DNA of 64,000 nucleotides from Helicobacter trogontum (GCF_000765905.2 NZ_JRPL02000008.1:1-64000); one strand, 5' to 3'; shown: positions 38,418 through 47,518, counted from the first letter of the stretch. Translations and numbers: made by a program. The notes: generated by a model not told the origin, from the letters alone.

Positions 38418-39185
38418 ATGTTACTAGAAGTTCGCAATATCAATCACACTTTCACATACAATACCTTTTTTAAAAAATATACAAAACAGATTCTAAGCAA
38501 TATTAATTTTCAAATGCAACAAGATGAAAATGTTGCGCTCATAGGTCCTAGTGGATGTGGGAAAAGCACCTTAGCAAAAATTATCGCACAACTTCAAAAG
38601 CCACAAAGCGGACAAATACTTTTTCACAACAACGTTATACAGTTACAAAATCTTCATCAAAGAAGAGAGTTTTATAAACAGGTGCAAATTTTATTTCAAG
38701 ATCCATTAGGATCTCTTAATCCACGATATAATGTTTTAGAGCATTTGCAAGAACCACTTAACTATCTTTTAAACATAAAGAATAAGACAGCACAATTGCA
38801 AAAAATATATCCACTTTTAGATCAATTAGCCTTGCCAAAAAATATACTCTATCATTACCCTCAAATGCTTTCTGGTGGACAAGCACAAAGGATTTGTATC
38901 GCACGAATGTTACTCATAAAGCCTCTATTTGTCATTCTGGATGAGACGACTTCTGGGCTTGATTACCAACTGCAAGAAGAAATATGGGATTTATTTTTAA
39001 ATATGCAAAAAACTTACAACACAACTTTCTTGTTTATTACACATGATCTTATGCTTGCACACAAGTATTGTCAAACCATCATGCTTATGGAAGAAGGCAA
39101 GATTATTGAAAGTATAAAAGCAAATGACGAGTTTCAATCCAACTTAGGTAGGGAACTTATGGCATGTTTTAATGCAGTGCTATAA
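38418..39185 (+). CDS. Orphan peptide/nickel-type ABC transporter ATP-binding protein
   Basis: A 255-residue ATPase of the DppF/OppF/NikE type. It has Walker A LIGPSGCGKSTLAKII (about 41-56), the Q-loop ILFQDPLGSLNPRYNVLEHL that marks this group, the ABC signature LSGGQAQRICIARML, and Walker B FVILDETTSGLDYQLQ. The usual DEPTS reads DETTS, a modest change. The C-terminal oligopeptide-binding extension is short. No permease, second ATPase or binding protein is next to it, so its partners must be elsewhere or it is a relic. AAGGA precedes the ATG. Confidence 0.88.
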   Translation: MLLEVRNINHTFTYNTFFKKYTKQILSNINFQMQQDENVALIGPSGCGKSTLAKIIAQLQKPQSGQILFHNNVIQLQNLHQRREFYKQVQILFQDPLGSLNPRYNVLEHLQEPLNYLLNIKNKTAQLQKIYPLLDQLALPKNILYHYPQMLSGGQAQRICIARMLLIKPLFVILDETTSGLDYQLQEEIWDLFLNMQKTYNTTFLFITHDLMLAHKYCQTIMLMEEGKIIESIKANDEFQSNLGRELMACFNAVL

Positions 39186-39253
39186 ACTAAAAAATATGAT
39201 AAAAATCACATAAGATTAAAAATACATTTAAGTATCCTTATTGTAGTCATACA

Positions 39254-40558
39254 TCATTTTAGCAATACAGAGAAAGGATCAAGGGGCATGAAGCTTAATT
39301 GCATGGAATCTGCATTTACTGATACACTACTAGCCCTGCAAGCCCACTCAAATAACGTAGCCATCACTACAAGTCCATTATATGCTAACAAAGGTGCTAA
39401 AAGTCTTTTTTCATGTGCATTAAAGGGTGATAGCACATAATTAGCAACCTCTTGTTTCCCACTCTTTTGATGTGAACAAAAGAGTTTCATGACAGCTTCA
39501 TAATCTTCTTTTTTTATAGAATCTGCACTTAGTGTTAAGTTTGGATGAACCATACATTTTAGACTATCATGCGAACATGGACTTTCAGTCATTTGAGTAA
39601 ATGCTAAATGACTTGATATAGCTTCCTTGGAATCTAATTTTTTACCATTTTCTAGATGAGCTTTATTGTGAGCATGAGATGAAAAATCTTGTTGAGAATC
39701 TAGATTAGATATTTGATTCTTCCACGTATGATAATCATTAGAATTTAAATTATTATCTCCAAAAATCTTAGATTCCATAACTTTGAAGAAACTTTTTGTT
39801 TTAAATATGTTGTGCAGACAAAGCCTCTTTAAATATGTCTCATAAAAGAGTGTTCTAAAAGATTCTATACTTATATGTGCATCATTATGCATAAGAGAGT
39901 TTAGCATGTCATGCAATATTATGTTGTTGCCAATACCAAGTTTTATACGTAAATAATCCCTTTTCACATACTCATGGATTGACTTCAAACCATTATGTCC
40001 ACCGCTTCCACCTTTATAACGAAAGCTTAGATTCCCAAAGCGGGTATCTAAATCATCATAAACAACAATCATTTGTGCAATATTGCATTTCTTTTCAATG
40101 CTTTGAAGTGCAATGCCACTTCTATTCATAAAAGTTGTTGGAGCGATACATACAATCTCATAGTTACTTGACAAATTTGCCAATTTCTCTCTAAAAATCT
40201 TTTGCAACGAAAAGCTATCTAAATGCTTTTTGTGTGGATTTAAAAATTTGAGTTGTGCCAAGAAGGAAGGAAAATACTCTAAAACCCTAACAAAATCTTT
40301 AAGATTAAGTCTTGATTGTAAGCTTTGCATACTCTTTTGTTCCTGCCACTGCATTATATCTTTTTGTTGCTTACGTAAAAGCCCTTCAATATCCCCAAGT
40401 AGAAATTCAGTATTTTGATACGTCAAGGAATCATCCAACGCACAAGGATTATTAATGATCTGTGTAAGTGCGTAAAGACTTAAGAAGCCAATATTGTGCC
40501 TTGTCATTGCGTATTTTGCACCAATGTTTCCCAAACCCACAATAGCTATTGTCTGCAT
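39254..40558 (-). CDS. pth: Peptidyl-tRNA hydrolase with two large insertions
   Basis: From the ATG at 40558 (AAGGA upstream) the protein has 434 residues, more than twice the usual 185-195. All core motifs are present in order: VGLGNIGAKYAMTRHNIGF with Asn11 and catalytic His21, PTTFMNRSG with Asn145, VVYDDLD (165-171), GGSGGHNGLKSI with His188 and Asn189, LRIKLGIG (203-210), and VANYVLSPFNAHEK (371-384). About 75 extra residues lie between His21 and Asn145. About 150 extra, rich in Ser, Asp, His and Asn, lie between 211 and 370. The enzyme frees tRNA from stalled peptidyl-tRNA and is essential, so it should be active. Confidence 0.9.
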   Translation of the reverse strand: MQTIAIVGLGNIGAKYAMTRHNIGFLSLYALTQIINNPCALDDSLTYQNTEFLLGDIEGLLRKQQKDIMQWQEQKSMQSLQSRLNLKDFVRVLEYFPSFLAQLKFLNPHKKHLDSFSLQKIFREKLANLSSNYEIVCIAPTTFMNRSGIALQSIEKKCNIAQMIVVYDDLDTRFGNLSFRYKGGSGGHNGLKSIHEYVKRDYLRIKLGIGNNIILHDMLNSLMHNDAHISIESFRTLFYETYLKRLCLHNIFKTKSFFKVMESKIFGDNNLNSNDYHTWKNQISNLDSQQDFSSHAHNKAHLENGKKLDSKEAISSHLAFTQMTESPCSHDSLKCMVHPNLTLSADSIKKEDYEAVMKLFCSHQKSGKQEVANYVLSPFNAHEKRLLAPLLAYNGLVVMATLFEWACRASSVSVNADSMQLSFMPLDPFSVLLK

Positions 40559-40588
40559 ACTTGTCCTTTTACATTTATAATCTTGCAA

Positions 40589-41066
40589 TTATAACGAACA
40601 ATCAAATATTAATGGGCACACTCTATATGAATTTGTTAAGCATAATTAAAAATCTTAAAAATCTATCTCTTACATGCATAGCTTCCAGATATTCATTATA
40701 AAAAACAATGTGCAAGAAAAGCATAATTTTATAAGCATATAAATACTATCTTAATTAAATATCAAGATGATTTATAAAGACTTATCTTTATTGTCTTTTT
40801 CATATAAAGTGGATTTAATATATTAAAAAATAAATCATCACAAAAAAGCTTTGTAAATATATGATTTAACTATATCTTAACTATATTCATAATATTGCTA
40901 ATAAGTTCCCTTTGTTGCGAATGAATCATTGATATGGACTTAACAATAAATAGATTATAAGTGAATTATGATTGATTTATTTAGACTTTATAGCATCAAT
41001 AGCCTTACGACATGATTTTCATTAAAGTTATGCTACAATATTTTAAATTCATAAAAGGGCAAAGGT
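40589..41066. other. Gap between pth and panB
   Basis: About 480 very AT-rich bases between divergent genes. A TACAAT -10-like word at 41034-41039 lies 27 bases before panB. Nothing else was seen. Confidence 0.5.
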
Positions 41067-41861
41067 ATGTTAGATAAGAAAGTAACATTAAATACACTAC
41101 GTGCAAAAAAAGGTAAAGAAAAAATTGTTGCAATCACTGCATATGATGCACTTATGGCTAAAATCTTTGATGGTGAGGTTGATGTGATTTTAGTTGGAGA
41201 TAGCCTTAAGATGAGTTTTGGTGGTGAGAATGAAACATTACGTGCAAATCTTGATGAGATGATTTATCACACAAAGGCGGTATGTGCTGGAACTAAGTAT
41301 TCTTTCGTGCTTGGTGATATGCCCTTTGGAACTTATGCAACAAAGAAAATGGCTTTAACAAATGCACTTAGATATTATAAAGAGTGTAATGTTGATGCGT
41401 TGAAGATAGAAGTAGATTCCAATAAAATTGATGTTGTAAAAGCACTCTGCACAGAAGGTATCGCTGTTATGGCGCACATTGGTTTAAAACCACAATTTAT
41501 GCGTTTTGAAGGTGGCTTTAAAGTAAAGGGTAAGAATGAGGTAGAAGAGAATGAACTTATAGAGAGTGCAATCGCCATGCAAGAAGCTGGTGCTTTTGGT
41601 ATACTCTGCGAGGGAATAAAAGCAAGTGTTGCACAAAAAATTACACAAGCTGTGCAAATTCCTACTATTGGTATTGGTGCAGGAGTGCATTGTGATGGAC
41701 AGATTCTTGTATGGAGTGATGCCTTTGGCTTCTTTGATGCATTTAAGCCTAAGTTTGTGCGACAATATTGCGATGGTAAAGATATGCTAAAAAATGCTGT
41801 ACGTAATTATGCAAATGATGTAAAAAATGCGGTATTCCCTAGCGATAATGAAAGTTATTAA
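41067..41861 (+). CDS. panB: 3-methyl-2-oxobutanoate hydroxymethyltransferase
   Basis: A 264-residue (beta-alpha)8 enzyme, first step of pantothenate synthesis. It has TAYDALMAKIFDGEVDVILVGDSL (Asp ligand of Mg), VLGDMPFGTY, ALKIEVDS, VMAHIGLKPQF, AFGILCEGIKASVAQKIT and IPTIGIGAGVHCDGQILVWSD, all conserved. The ATG at 41067 has an AAAGG site. In H. pylori panB is followed by ruvB, but here a 550-base gap and lhgO follow. Confidence 0.95.
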   Translation: MLDKKVTLNTLRAKKGKEKIVAITAYDALMAKIFDGEVDVILVGDSLKMSFGGENETLRANLDEMIYHTKAVCAGTKYSFVLGDMPFGTYATKKMALTNALRYYKECNVDALKIEVDSNKIDVVKALCTEGIAVMAHIGLKPQFMRFEGGFKVKGKNEVEENELIESAIAMQEAGAFGILCEGIKASVAQKITQAVQIPTIGIGAGVHCDGQILVWSDAFGFFDAFKPKFVRQYCDGKDMLKNAVRNYANDVKNAVFPSDNESY

Positions 41862-42408
41862 AGTGTTACATTAATGTATAAAATTCAAATCACTTTCCAC
41901 ACAATAAGGTATTATATTTGAAATCTAACCTCTTTTATCCATTGATATTGTGTAATAATGCATTACATCGTATTAATAGATGCGACTTTTATTTTTACTC
42001 ACTCAATAAATAACAACATAAACTAATTTGTTACACAACTGGGAATGATAATTCATATACTTAACTTAACTATACTCTCAACTCAAGAAACTATAATTAT
42101 TTGAAAAGTATAAATTGTTTGATCTAATAATATGAGCTCTAATAGTATTAGCCACTCTTTCCTATTATTTGCTCACACAAATCAAGCTATTACATCATGC
42201 TTATAAACATAGACACAAAGCTTACATCATTTGTTCACAATTTATATACGAAAGAGTTGGTAATTGAGTTAAACAAACTTAACAAAAACCAACGCTAATC
42301 TATAAAAACTCCTGTACTACAAGTTTGATTGGTGATTTGTCAAGATATAAATCTACCTTCCAGCAGCAATAGATATCTAAAAATATATGCTAGAAAGTGT
42401 AAGATACC
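41862..42408. other. Gap between panB and lhgO ends
   Basis: About 550 AT-rich bases between convergent gene ends. No gene, RNA or clear terminator was recognised. Confidence 0.5.
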
Positions 42409-43608
42409 TTATGATTCAAGCATTTCTTTTACTTTTTCCAAAATATGGGCACCTATAGGGATAGCAGAAGTCGCAGCAGGACTTGGTGCATTACATACAT
42501 GAACCGATCTTGGTGTATTTACAAAAAGGAAATCTTCGATCAAATCACCAGAGTTACTCACAGCCTGTGCACGCACTCCAGCAGGATATGGACTTAAATC
42601 CTCCTTTGTAAGTTTTGGACAATATTTTTGCACAAGCTTTAGATAACCACCTTTGCAGAATGAATTTTTCATTTCAACAAGCCCTGTTTTTAGATTCTTA
42701 TATATTACTTTTCTAATACCAGAGTGAGTTATCATTTCTGCAATATCATCGATAGAAATATCAGTCTTTGTGTATCCCTCACGTTTAAAAGCAAGCACAG
42801 CATTAGGACCAACCGTAACACTACCATCAATCATTCTTGTCAAATGCACCCCAAGAAAAGGCACACTAGGATCAGGAATAGGATAGATAAGGTGTTTTAC
42901 AATTTGATTATGTTGACTTCGCAAACGATAATACTCACCACGGAAAGGACAGATAACAAAATCAGGTGTAATACCTAACATTTTCACAAGTTTATCCGAC
43001 ATAAGTCCAGAACACGTAACAAGATAACGACTTTCATATTGTCCTTTTGTAGTTTGAATGATCATACCTTGTGAGTGCTCTACCAAGCCAACAACTTCTG
43101 TGCTATAAAAGATGCTACCACCTTTTTCTTGAAAGCGTCTTGCCATAGCTTGTGTTACTTCCACATAGCTTACAATACCACTTGATGGAAAGAAGATACC
43201 GCCAAGTCCAGTAATGTTTGGCTCCCTCTCTTGCAATTCCTTAGAATCCAACCATGTTCGCTCCAACCCATTTGCTTCTGTGCGTTCCCACAAAGCCTTC
43301 ATGCGTTCCATCTCAAGTGGTGTTGTTGCTACCAAAAGTTTACCACAAATGTCATATTTAATTCCATTTTCATCGCAAAAAGCTTTTGTTGCCTTATTTC
43401 CCTCGAAACAAAATTTTGCCTTCAAGCTTCCAGGAGTATAATACACACCTGCATGAATAACACCGCTATTGTGTCCAGTTTGATGTTGTCCAGCAGTCGC
43501 CTCCTTTTCGAGCAGTGCAACTTTCATACCTGGATAGGCATCCATAAGTTGCATAGCAACAGACATACCAATAATACCACCACCAACAATAACAAAATCA
43601 TATATCAT
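42409..43608 (-). CDS. lhgO: L-2-hydroxyglutarate oxidase/dehydrogenase
   Basis: From the ATG at 43608 (AAGGA before it) the protein has 399 residues, as in E. coli LhgO. The N-terminal FAD motif DFVIVGGGIIGMSVAMQL is followed by HQTGHNSGVIHAGVYYTPGSLKA, KGGSIFYSTEVVGLVE, CPFRGEYYRL and a C-terminal CNAPSPAATSAIPIGAHI. It oxidises L-2-hydroxyglutarate to 2-oxoglutarate and gives electrons to the membrane quinone pool. The gene upstream on the same strand encodes GlaH, which makes L-2-hydroxyglutarate from glutarate, so the two form a pathway. They are separated by 360 bases with a nested inverted repeat. Confidence 0.94.
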   Translation of the reverse strand: MIYDFVIVGGGIIGMSVAMQLMDAYPGMKVALLEKEATAGQHQTGHNSGVIHAGVYYTPGSLKAKFCFEGNKATKAFCDENGIKYDICGKLLVATTPLEMERMKALWERTEANGLERTWLDSKELQEREPNITGLGGIFFPSSGIVSYVEVTQAMARRFQEKGGSIFYSTEVVGLVEHSQGMIIQTTKGQYESRYLVTCSGLMSDKLVKMLGITPDFVICPFRGEYYRLRSQHNQIVKHLIYPIPDPSVPFLGVHLTRMIDGSVTVGPNAVLAFKREGYTKTDISIDDIAEMITHSGIRKVIYKNLKTGLVEMKNSFCKGGYLKLVQKYCPKLTKEDLSPYPAGVRAQAVSNSGDLIEDFLFVNTPRSVHVCNAPSPAATSAIPIGAHILEKVKEMLES

Positions 43609-43968
43609 ATTTTTTCCTTCGTAAAAGCATATTTCAGCACATATTTCACTCATATAGAACCATATTGAAGATCTATATTATAGCTCAAAAAGTATATATT
43701 AAAGATTTAAATCCTGATTTTAGTGCATCGCAAAATTTCCAACTAAAAATTAGAATTTTTAATTTAAAACCACAACAAGGGATTTACCATATTCAAAAAT
43801 ATTTCGAACCTATAAATATTTTAATTCAAGAATATGGTAAAGTTATTAGCCCCAACATATTTTTAACTAACACTTGTATGTATTTAAGTAGATATAATAA
43901 ATGCCATAAACAAACCTCACTTTTGGAAGTGAGATTCTTCACTAAGATATCATCAAGCAATCATCAAA
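43609..43968. other. glaH-lhgO intergenic region with nested dyad
   Basis: This gap separates two genes expected to work together. It contains the dyad at 43783-43841. A frame on the opposite strand (43665-43976) is open but AT-rich and overlaps the dyad, so I do not call it a gene. Confidence 0.5.
43783..43841. repeat. Nested perfect inverted repeats (12 bp outer, 9 bp inner)
   Basis: Outer arms TTTACCATATTC (43783-43794) and GAATATGGTAAA (43830-43841). Inner arms AAAATATTT (43796-43804) and AAATATTTT (43814-43822) with a nine-base loop. On the minus strand it would be in the glaH-lhgO transcript and could act as a processing or attenuation hairpin, or as a DNA operator. Confidence 0.75.
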
Positions 43969-44934
43969 TTATATAGCTGCTTTTTTCAATCCGTGATAGG
44001 CTTTAAAAGGATTAGAGGTAAATGAGAAATATCCTCTTTGACGCATAAGTTCTCTGCGTAAATTCTCATGACGTTCAAACTTATCCCTACCATGTAACCA
44101 GAAAAGATTGTTAATAAGTAAGAATTGACCCACTGGCACAGGGAATGAAAGCTTGTTTTTGCTATTTTCCAATGAATCTCCCATATCTGCAAGCCAAGTA
44201 CCTTCTTCATAATCTTTTGGTTGTGCAAACTGATCAATAAATAACATAACAGGGCGACCATCAGTATCCACTTCAAATACTGGGTGATATGCATCCTCTG
44301 TTACATTTTTGCTTGGTGGTGCAGACCACTTAATAACACGTTTTGCCAAATGATGGTTAAAGTATTTATCCAAATCTTCCCAGTCATCAAGATGTAATAG
44401 TTGAGAATCTCCACCCTTCATATTTTGTTCATCAATTTTATACATCAACACATAGTCTGTAGTTTGATTCACATATGTACCATCATTGTGCAATTCAAGA
44501 GGTTTTTGTGGCTGACGCAAGTAGCTATCTGAATTGTCAGTATTAACAACAGCCCATCTTGCATAAAACTTACCTGTCATATCATCAAAATTTGAGCGAC
44601 CAATCAAATGTACAAATGCAGTAGCAATTTTTACCATATCATCGCCTTGTGCTGCATCATTAATACCTTCTGGATTTACAAGTAAAGCACCTTGCTTTCT
44701 ATTGCTTAGTGCATTTTGCAATACCTTCTGTAATTTATTATCACACAATCTATTAAGAATCTCAGCCACTCTGAATCGCAAGAAAGATTTATACTCAAGT
44801 GCTTGCACTGGATATTGTTCCACCTCTTTTAAAAACTGCGCAATAACCTCCTTGGTAAAAACCATCTCCAAAAGCCTTGGGGAATGTTTAGAGGGTGTTA
44901 CCTTAAACTGCTTATTCTCAAAAATACTTGCCAT
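43969..44934 (-). CDS. glaH: Glutarate 2-hydroxylase (CsiD/GlaH family)
   Basis: A 321-residue Fe(II)/2-oxoglutarate oxygenase, full length for GlaH. The iron ligands appear as LHNDGTY (His149-x-Asp151) and FWLHGRDKF (His280), with the 2-oxoglutarate-binding Arg in [38 protein letters not shown] and [10 protein letters not shown] are also characteristic. It hydroxylates glutarate to L-2-hydroxyglutarate using O2 and 2-oxoglutarate, releasing succinate. A strong AGGAG site precedes the ATG. lhgO lies downstream. No gabDTP genes or glutarate transporter are next to it, unlike E. coli. Confidence 0.93.
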   Translation of the reverse strand: MASIFENKQFKVTPSKHSPRLLEMVFTKEVIAQFLKEVEQYPVQALEYKSFLRFRVAEILNRLCDNKLQKVLQNALSNRKQGALLVNPEGINDAAQGDDMVKIATAFVHLIGRSNFDDMTGKFYARWAVVNTDNSDSYLRQPQKPLELHNDGTYVNQTTDYVLMYKIDEQNMKGGDSQLLHLDDWEDLDKYFNHHLAKRVIKWSAPPSKNVTEDAYHPVFEVDTDGRPVMLFIDQFAQPKDYEEGTWLADMGDSLENSKNKLSFPVPVGQFLLINNLFWLHGRDKFERHENLRRELMRQRGYFSFTSNPFKAYHGLKKAAI

Positions 44935-45370
44935 GTCGTTCTCCTATCCTATAAAGTTGAAATGCTTGCGATTGCAAGAGTTATGGGGATTTTCCAAATC
45001 CTCGAGATAAGAATTACATGTTAAACATTAAATTTAGCTTAAATTGGTAATAATATACACTTTTTTATTTTGTAAAAATTATAAAATGTTACATATTTAC
45101 AATATTAGATAAAAAATTATTATTATTAGAGATATAATGAGAATAAAAAATACAATTTTATTAAATCTTAGAAAATTTGCCATAAAAAAGCCTATTTTAC
45201 GATAAAAAGTATATGAAATACACTTTTTATCGTTTATAGACTATTGTAAAATAGTTACAATTATATACTTGATTATATTTAAAGTGTTACTTTATATAAC
45301 AATTAGAGTAATAAAAATTAGATATCATGAGGCATGTGGCTATATTTTGTTAGTGCACTAGAATTAACTT
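44935..45370. other. Region upstream of glaH with a long dyad
   Basis: About 435 bases, extremely AT-rich. It holds a two-tier inverted repeat at 45192-45254, about 260 bases before glaH and 120 bases after the MoaC-like gene end. No gene. Confidence 0.55.
45192..45254. repeat. Two-tier inverted repeat between the moaC-like gene and glaH
   Basis: Inner arms ACGATAAAAAGT (45199-45210) and ACTTTTTATCGT (45222-45233) with an 11-base loop. Outer arms CTATTTTAC (45192-45200) and GTAAAATAG (45246-45254). It could be a bidirectional terminator or a regulator-binding site for glaH. Confidence 0.75.
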
Positions 45371-46024
45371 TTATCGCGTTAAACGCATTTGCGCGATAAC
45401 TGCCATCTCATCATGCTTGAAGATTCCAAAGAGACTAAGTAATGTGGTTTGTAAGGCATACATAGATTCCATGTCTGGTGCTACTTGTGCATTTGCTTTG
45501 ATACATACATTCACCTCAAAACCGCAATGTCCTTGCATCTTAACTACCTTTGTATGTTGCCTGTCAAATTGTGCTTGCTTATCTTGAAATTTTGTTATTG
45601 CTTGGTCAAACCTCATACGCATATTAGATTTTACTTCATTGTGTGGTTGCGGTGCTATCTTTGTTTCTTTATCTGTTCCAAGAGAAAAATGTTTAGGCTT
45701 AAAACTTGGGAGAAAGTTTGTATAATATTGCATCGTGTCTGTATGTATAGAATCTGTTGGGTGTATCTCAATGTCTATACTCTGCAAGGCTATTTGATAA
45801 CACATTGTAAATATTTGACTTGCCTGTTTCGCAGCCTCTACGCCTGATGCTATAGCAACATGAATGTGCTTTGTATATGTAGAATCTGCCATAAAATTTG
45901 CAAAAGTCTGTGGCGATACTATAAGTAATCCCCCTGCATTACTTATTTGTTCTTTGTGTGGTTTGTTTGCGAGATTAGCTAATCTCATAGATATCGTATG
46001 CATTTTCAATCTCTCATGTATCAT
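45371..46024 (-). CDS. Divergent MoaC-like protein
   Basis: A 217-residue protein whose two ends align with MoaC (cyclic pyranopterin monophosphate synthase). VSPQTFANFMADSTYTKHIHVAIASGVEAAKQASQIFTMCYQIAL (37-80) matches the KGDVxxxARIAGIxAAKxTxxLIPLCHPL region. APDMESMYALQTTLLSLFGIFKHDEMAV (182-209) matches the VEMEALTAxxxAALTIYDMCKAV region. Between them are about 75 extra hydrophilic residues. The KGDV motif reads KHIH, the catalytic CHP reads CYQ (Tyr76), and the YDMCK aspartate is replaced by Gly200. It is probably not a normal MoaC. The ATG overlaps the stop of the aminotransferase gene, so they are coupled. Confidence 0.65.
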   Translation of the reverse strand: MIHERLKMHTISMRLANLANKPHKEQISNAGGLLIVSPQTFANFMADSTYTKHIHVAIASGVEAAKQASQIFTMCYQIALQSIDIEIHPTDSIHTDTMQYYTNFLPSFKPKHFSLGTDKETKIAPQPHNEVKSNMRMRFDQAITKFQDKQAQFDRQHTKVVKMQGHCGFEVNVCIKANAQVAPDMESMYALQTTLLSLFGIFKHDEMAVIAQMRLTR

Positions 46025-47208
46025 GAGATAAAATCATTGTAACAATCTTTTATCTCCAACAAAACTTTTCTCATTCTATCTTCCTCGTGAGTTAATGCTA
46101 TACGTACATATCCCACTCCACTCGTATTTCTCCCAAGAAAAGAGCCAGGCAACACTTTGTGCCCAGTTTTACTATAAAGTTCTTGCGTAAAAAGCATATC
46201 GCTAGTAAAATCTTTAGGTATCACACGCTTTGTGTCTGCAACATGCAGCCACAGATAAAAGGTATAGGGATATATACGAGCATTTGGAAAAATCTCTTGA
46301 GCGATTTCTAGATTCTTAGCAAATTTTTTACGAATACTTAGAGCATACTCATCTTCTTGCCACGCAACTATACTTGCTTTTTGCAAAGTTAAAGGCATAC
46401 TAATGCCAACATAAGTACGAAATACTTTGTAATCCTTTAAAATACAAGAATCACCAGCTATAAAGCCGCTACGCAAACCAGGTGCAGAAAGTCGCTTTGA
46501 AATGGAATTTATAACAAGTGTATTTTTAAACGAAGTATTACCAGCAGCCACACACGCCTCAAGCAAACTAGGTGGAGCATCATCCTTATAAATTTCGCTA
46601 TAACACTCATCATTCACCAAAATAAAGTCATATTCAAGTGCAAGTTTTACCCATTCTATAAGCTCTTGTTTGTTCAAAATTTGCCCTGTTGGATTATTTG
46701 GTGAATTAAGAATTACCATGCTCACTTTCTCTAAATCAGATTTTACAAGCTTGGGTTTAAAATCATTTTGTTCGCATAGAGGCATATAAATAACATCAGC
46801 ATGATTTGCAATCTGTGCACCTTCATAAATTTGATAAAATGGGTTTGGGAAAGCGAGTGTTGGCTTATTCTCTTTTTTGCATATACCACTTGTAAAAATA
46901 AAATGTGTAAAGTTAAAAAGCACTTCTCTTGAGCCAAATGTTGGAATTAGCTCAGATTCTTGTAATGCAATATTAAATCGTTTGTAGAAAAAATCTCTTT
47001 GCACTTCCTGCAGCTTGGTATCTAAACTTGGATAATAGCGGATTAAATCAGCATGATCACGCAAGGTTTGTACCACCTTTTCTGGTGCGTTAAATGCTGG
47101 TTCACCTATACTCAAATTTAGTCCATCACTGCCAACTCCACTAGCACTTGGATTACAAGATTCTAATAATGTTCGTAGTCGTTCAAATGGATATGGATTA
47201 AAAATCAA
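46021..47208 (-). CDS. dapC: PLP-dependent aminotransferase, probable succinyldiaminopimelate transaminase
   Basis: A 395-residue class I/II aminotransferase. It has DGLNLSIGEPAFNAPEKV, IPTFGSREVLFNF, FPNPFYQIYEGAQIA, VILNSPNNPTGQI, FILVNDECYSEIY, the PLP-lysine segment VINSISKRLSAPGLRSGFIAGD and a C-terminal RIALTHEED. Close relatives in Campylobacterota are assigned as DapC in lysine and meso-DAP synthesis; other substrates are possible. The start is a TTG at 47208 with an AAAGGAG site. The MoaC-like gene overlaps its end. Confidence 0.85.
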   Translation of the reverse strand: MIFNPYPFERLRTLLESCNPSASGVGSDGLNLSIGEPAFNAPEKVVQTLRDHADLIRYYPSLDTKLQEVQRDFFYKRFNIALQESELIPTFGSREVLFNFTHFIFTSGICKKENKPTLAFPNPFYQIYEGAQIANHADVIYMPLCEQNDFKPKLVKSDLEKVSMVILNSPNNPTGQILNKQELIEWVKLALEYDFILVNDECYSEIYKDDAPPSLLEACVAAGNTSFKNTLVINSISKRLSAPGLRSGFIAGDSCILKDYKVFRTYVGISMPLTLQKASIVAWQEDEYALSIRKKFAKNLEIAQEIFPNARIYPYTFYLWLHVADTKRVIPKDFTSDMLFTQELYSKTGHKVLPGSFLGRNTSGVGYVRIALTHEEDRMRKVLLEIKDCYNDFIS

Positions 47209-47518
47209 AATTACTCCTTTAATAATATAGATGCAAAATAATGCTGTAATTTTAGCAAAAAATCAATAAATTATAAGGCATAATACAAAAGTGTAATACT
47301 TCTTAAAACCAAAAATTGTTTTGATAAAATTTTCATAGAACTTTGTATTTTCAGTATGACAAAAAGTAAACAGAAAAATAGACATATGAATGACACTCAT
47401 CTATCCTATACATTGCATATTGCAATAGATAAATAAAAACTAGAAACACAACGAGATACTATAAATTAATATTTTTTTGCTATAATGCAGCACTTTATCA
47501 TTTTCATTGGAGAATAGA
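47209..47518. other. Divergent promoter region of dapC and rpoZ
   Basis: About 310 bases holding the start regions of dapC (minus) and rpoZ (plus), including TATAAT at 47481-47486. No gene. Confidence 0.6.
47481..47486 (+). promoter_or_regulatory. -10 element for rpoZ-spoT
   Basis: TATAAT preceded by a T-rich run, 33 bases before the rpoZ ATG. A typical Campylobacterota sigma-70 promoter layout. Confidence 0.6.

Noticed and set aside
43665-43976. 103-codon open frame opposite the glaH-lhgO gap
   Set aside because: It covers the nested dyad, has AT-driven composition, lacks a good ribosome site and overlaps the end of glaH.
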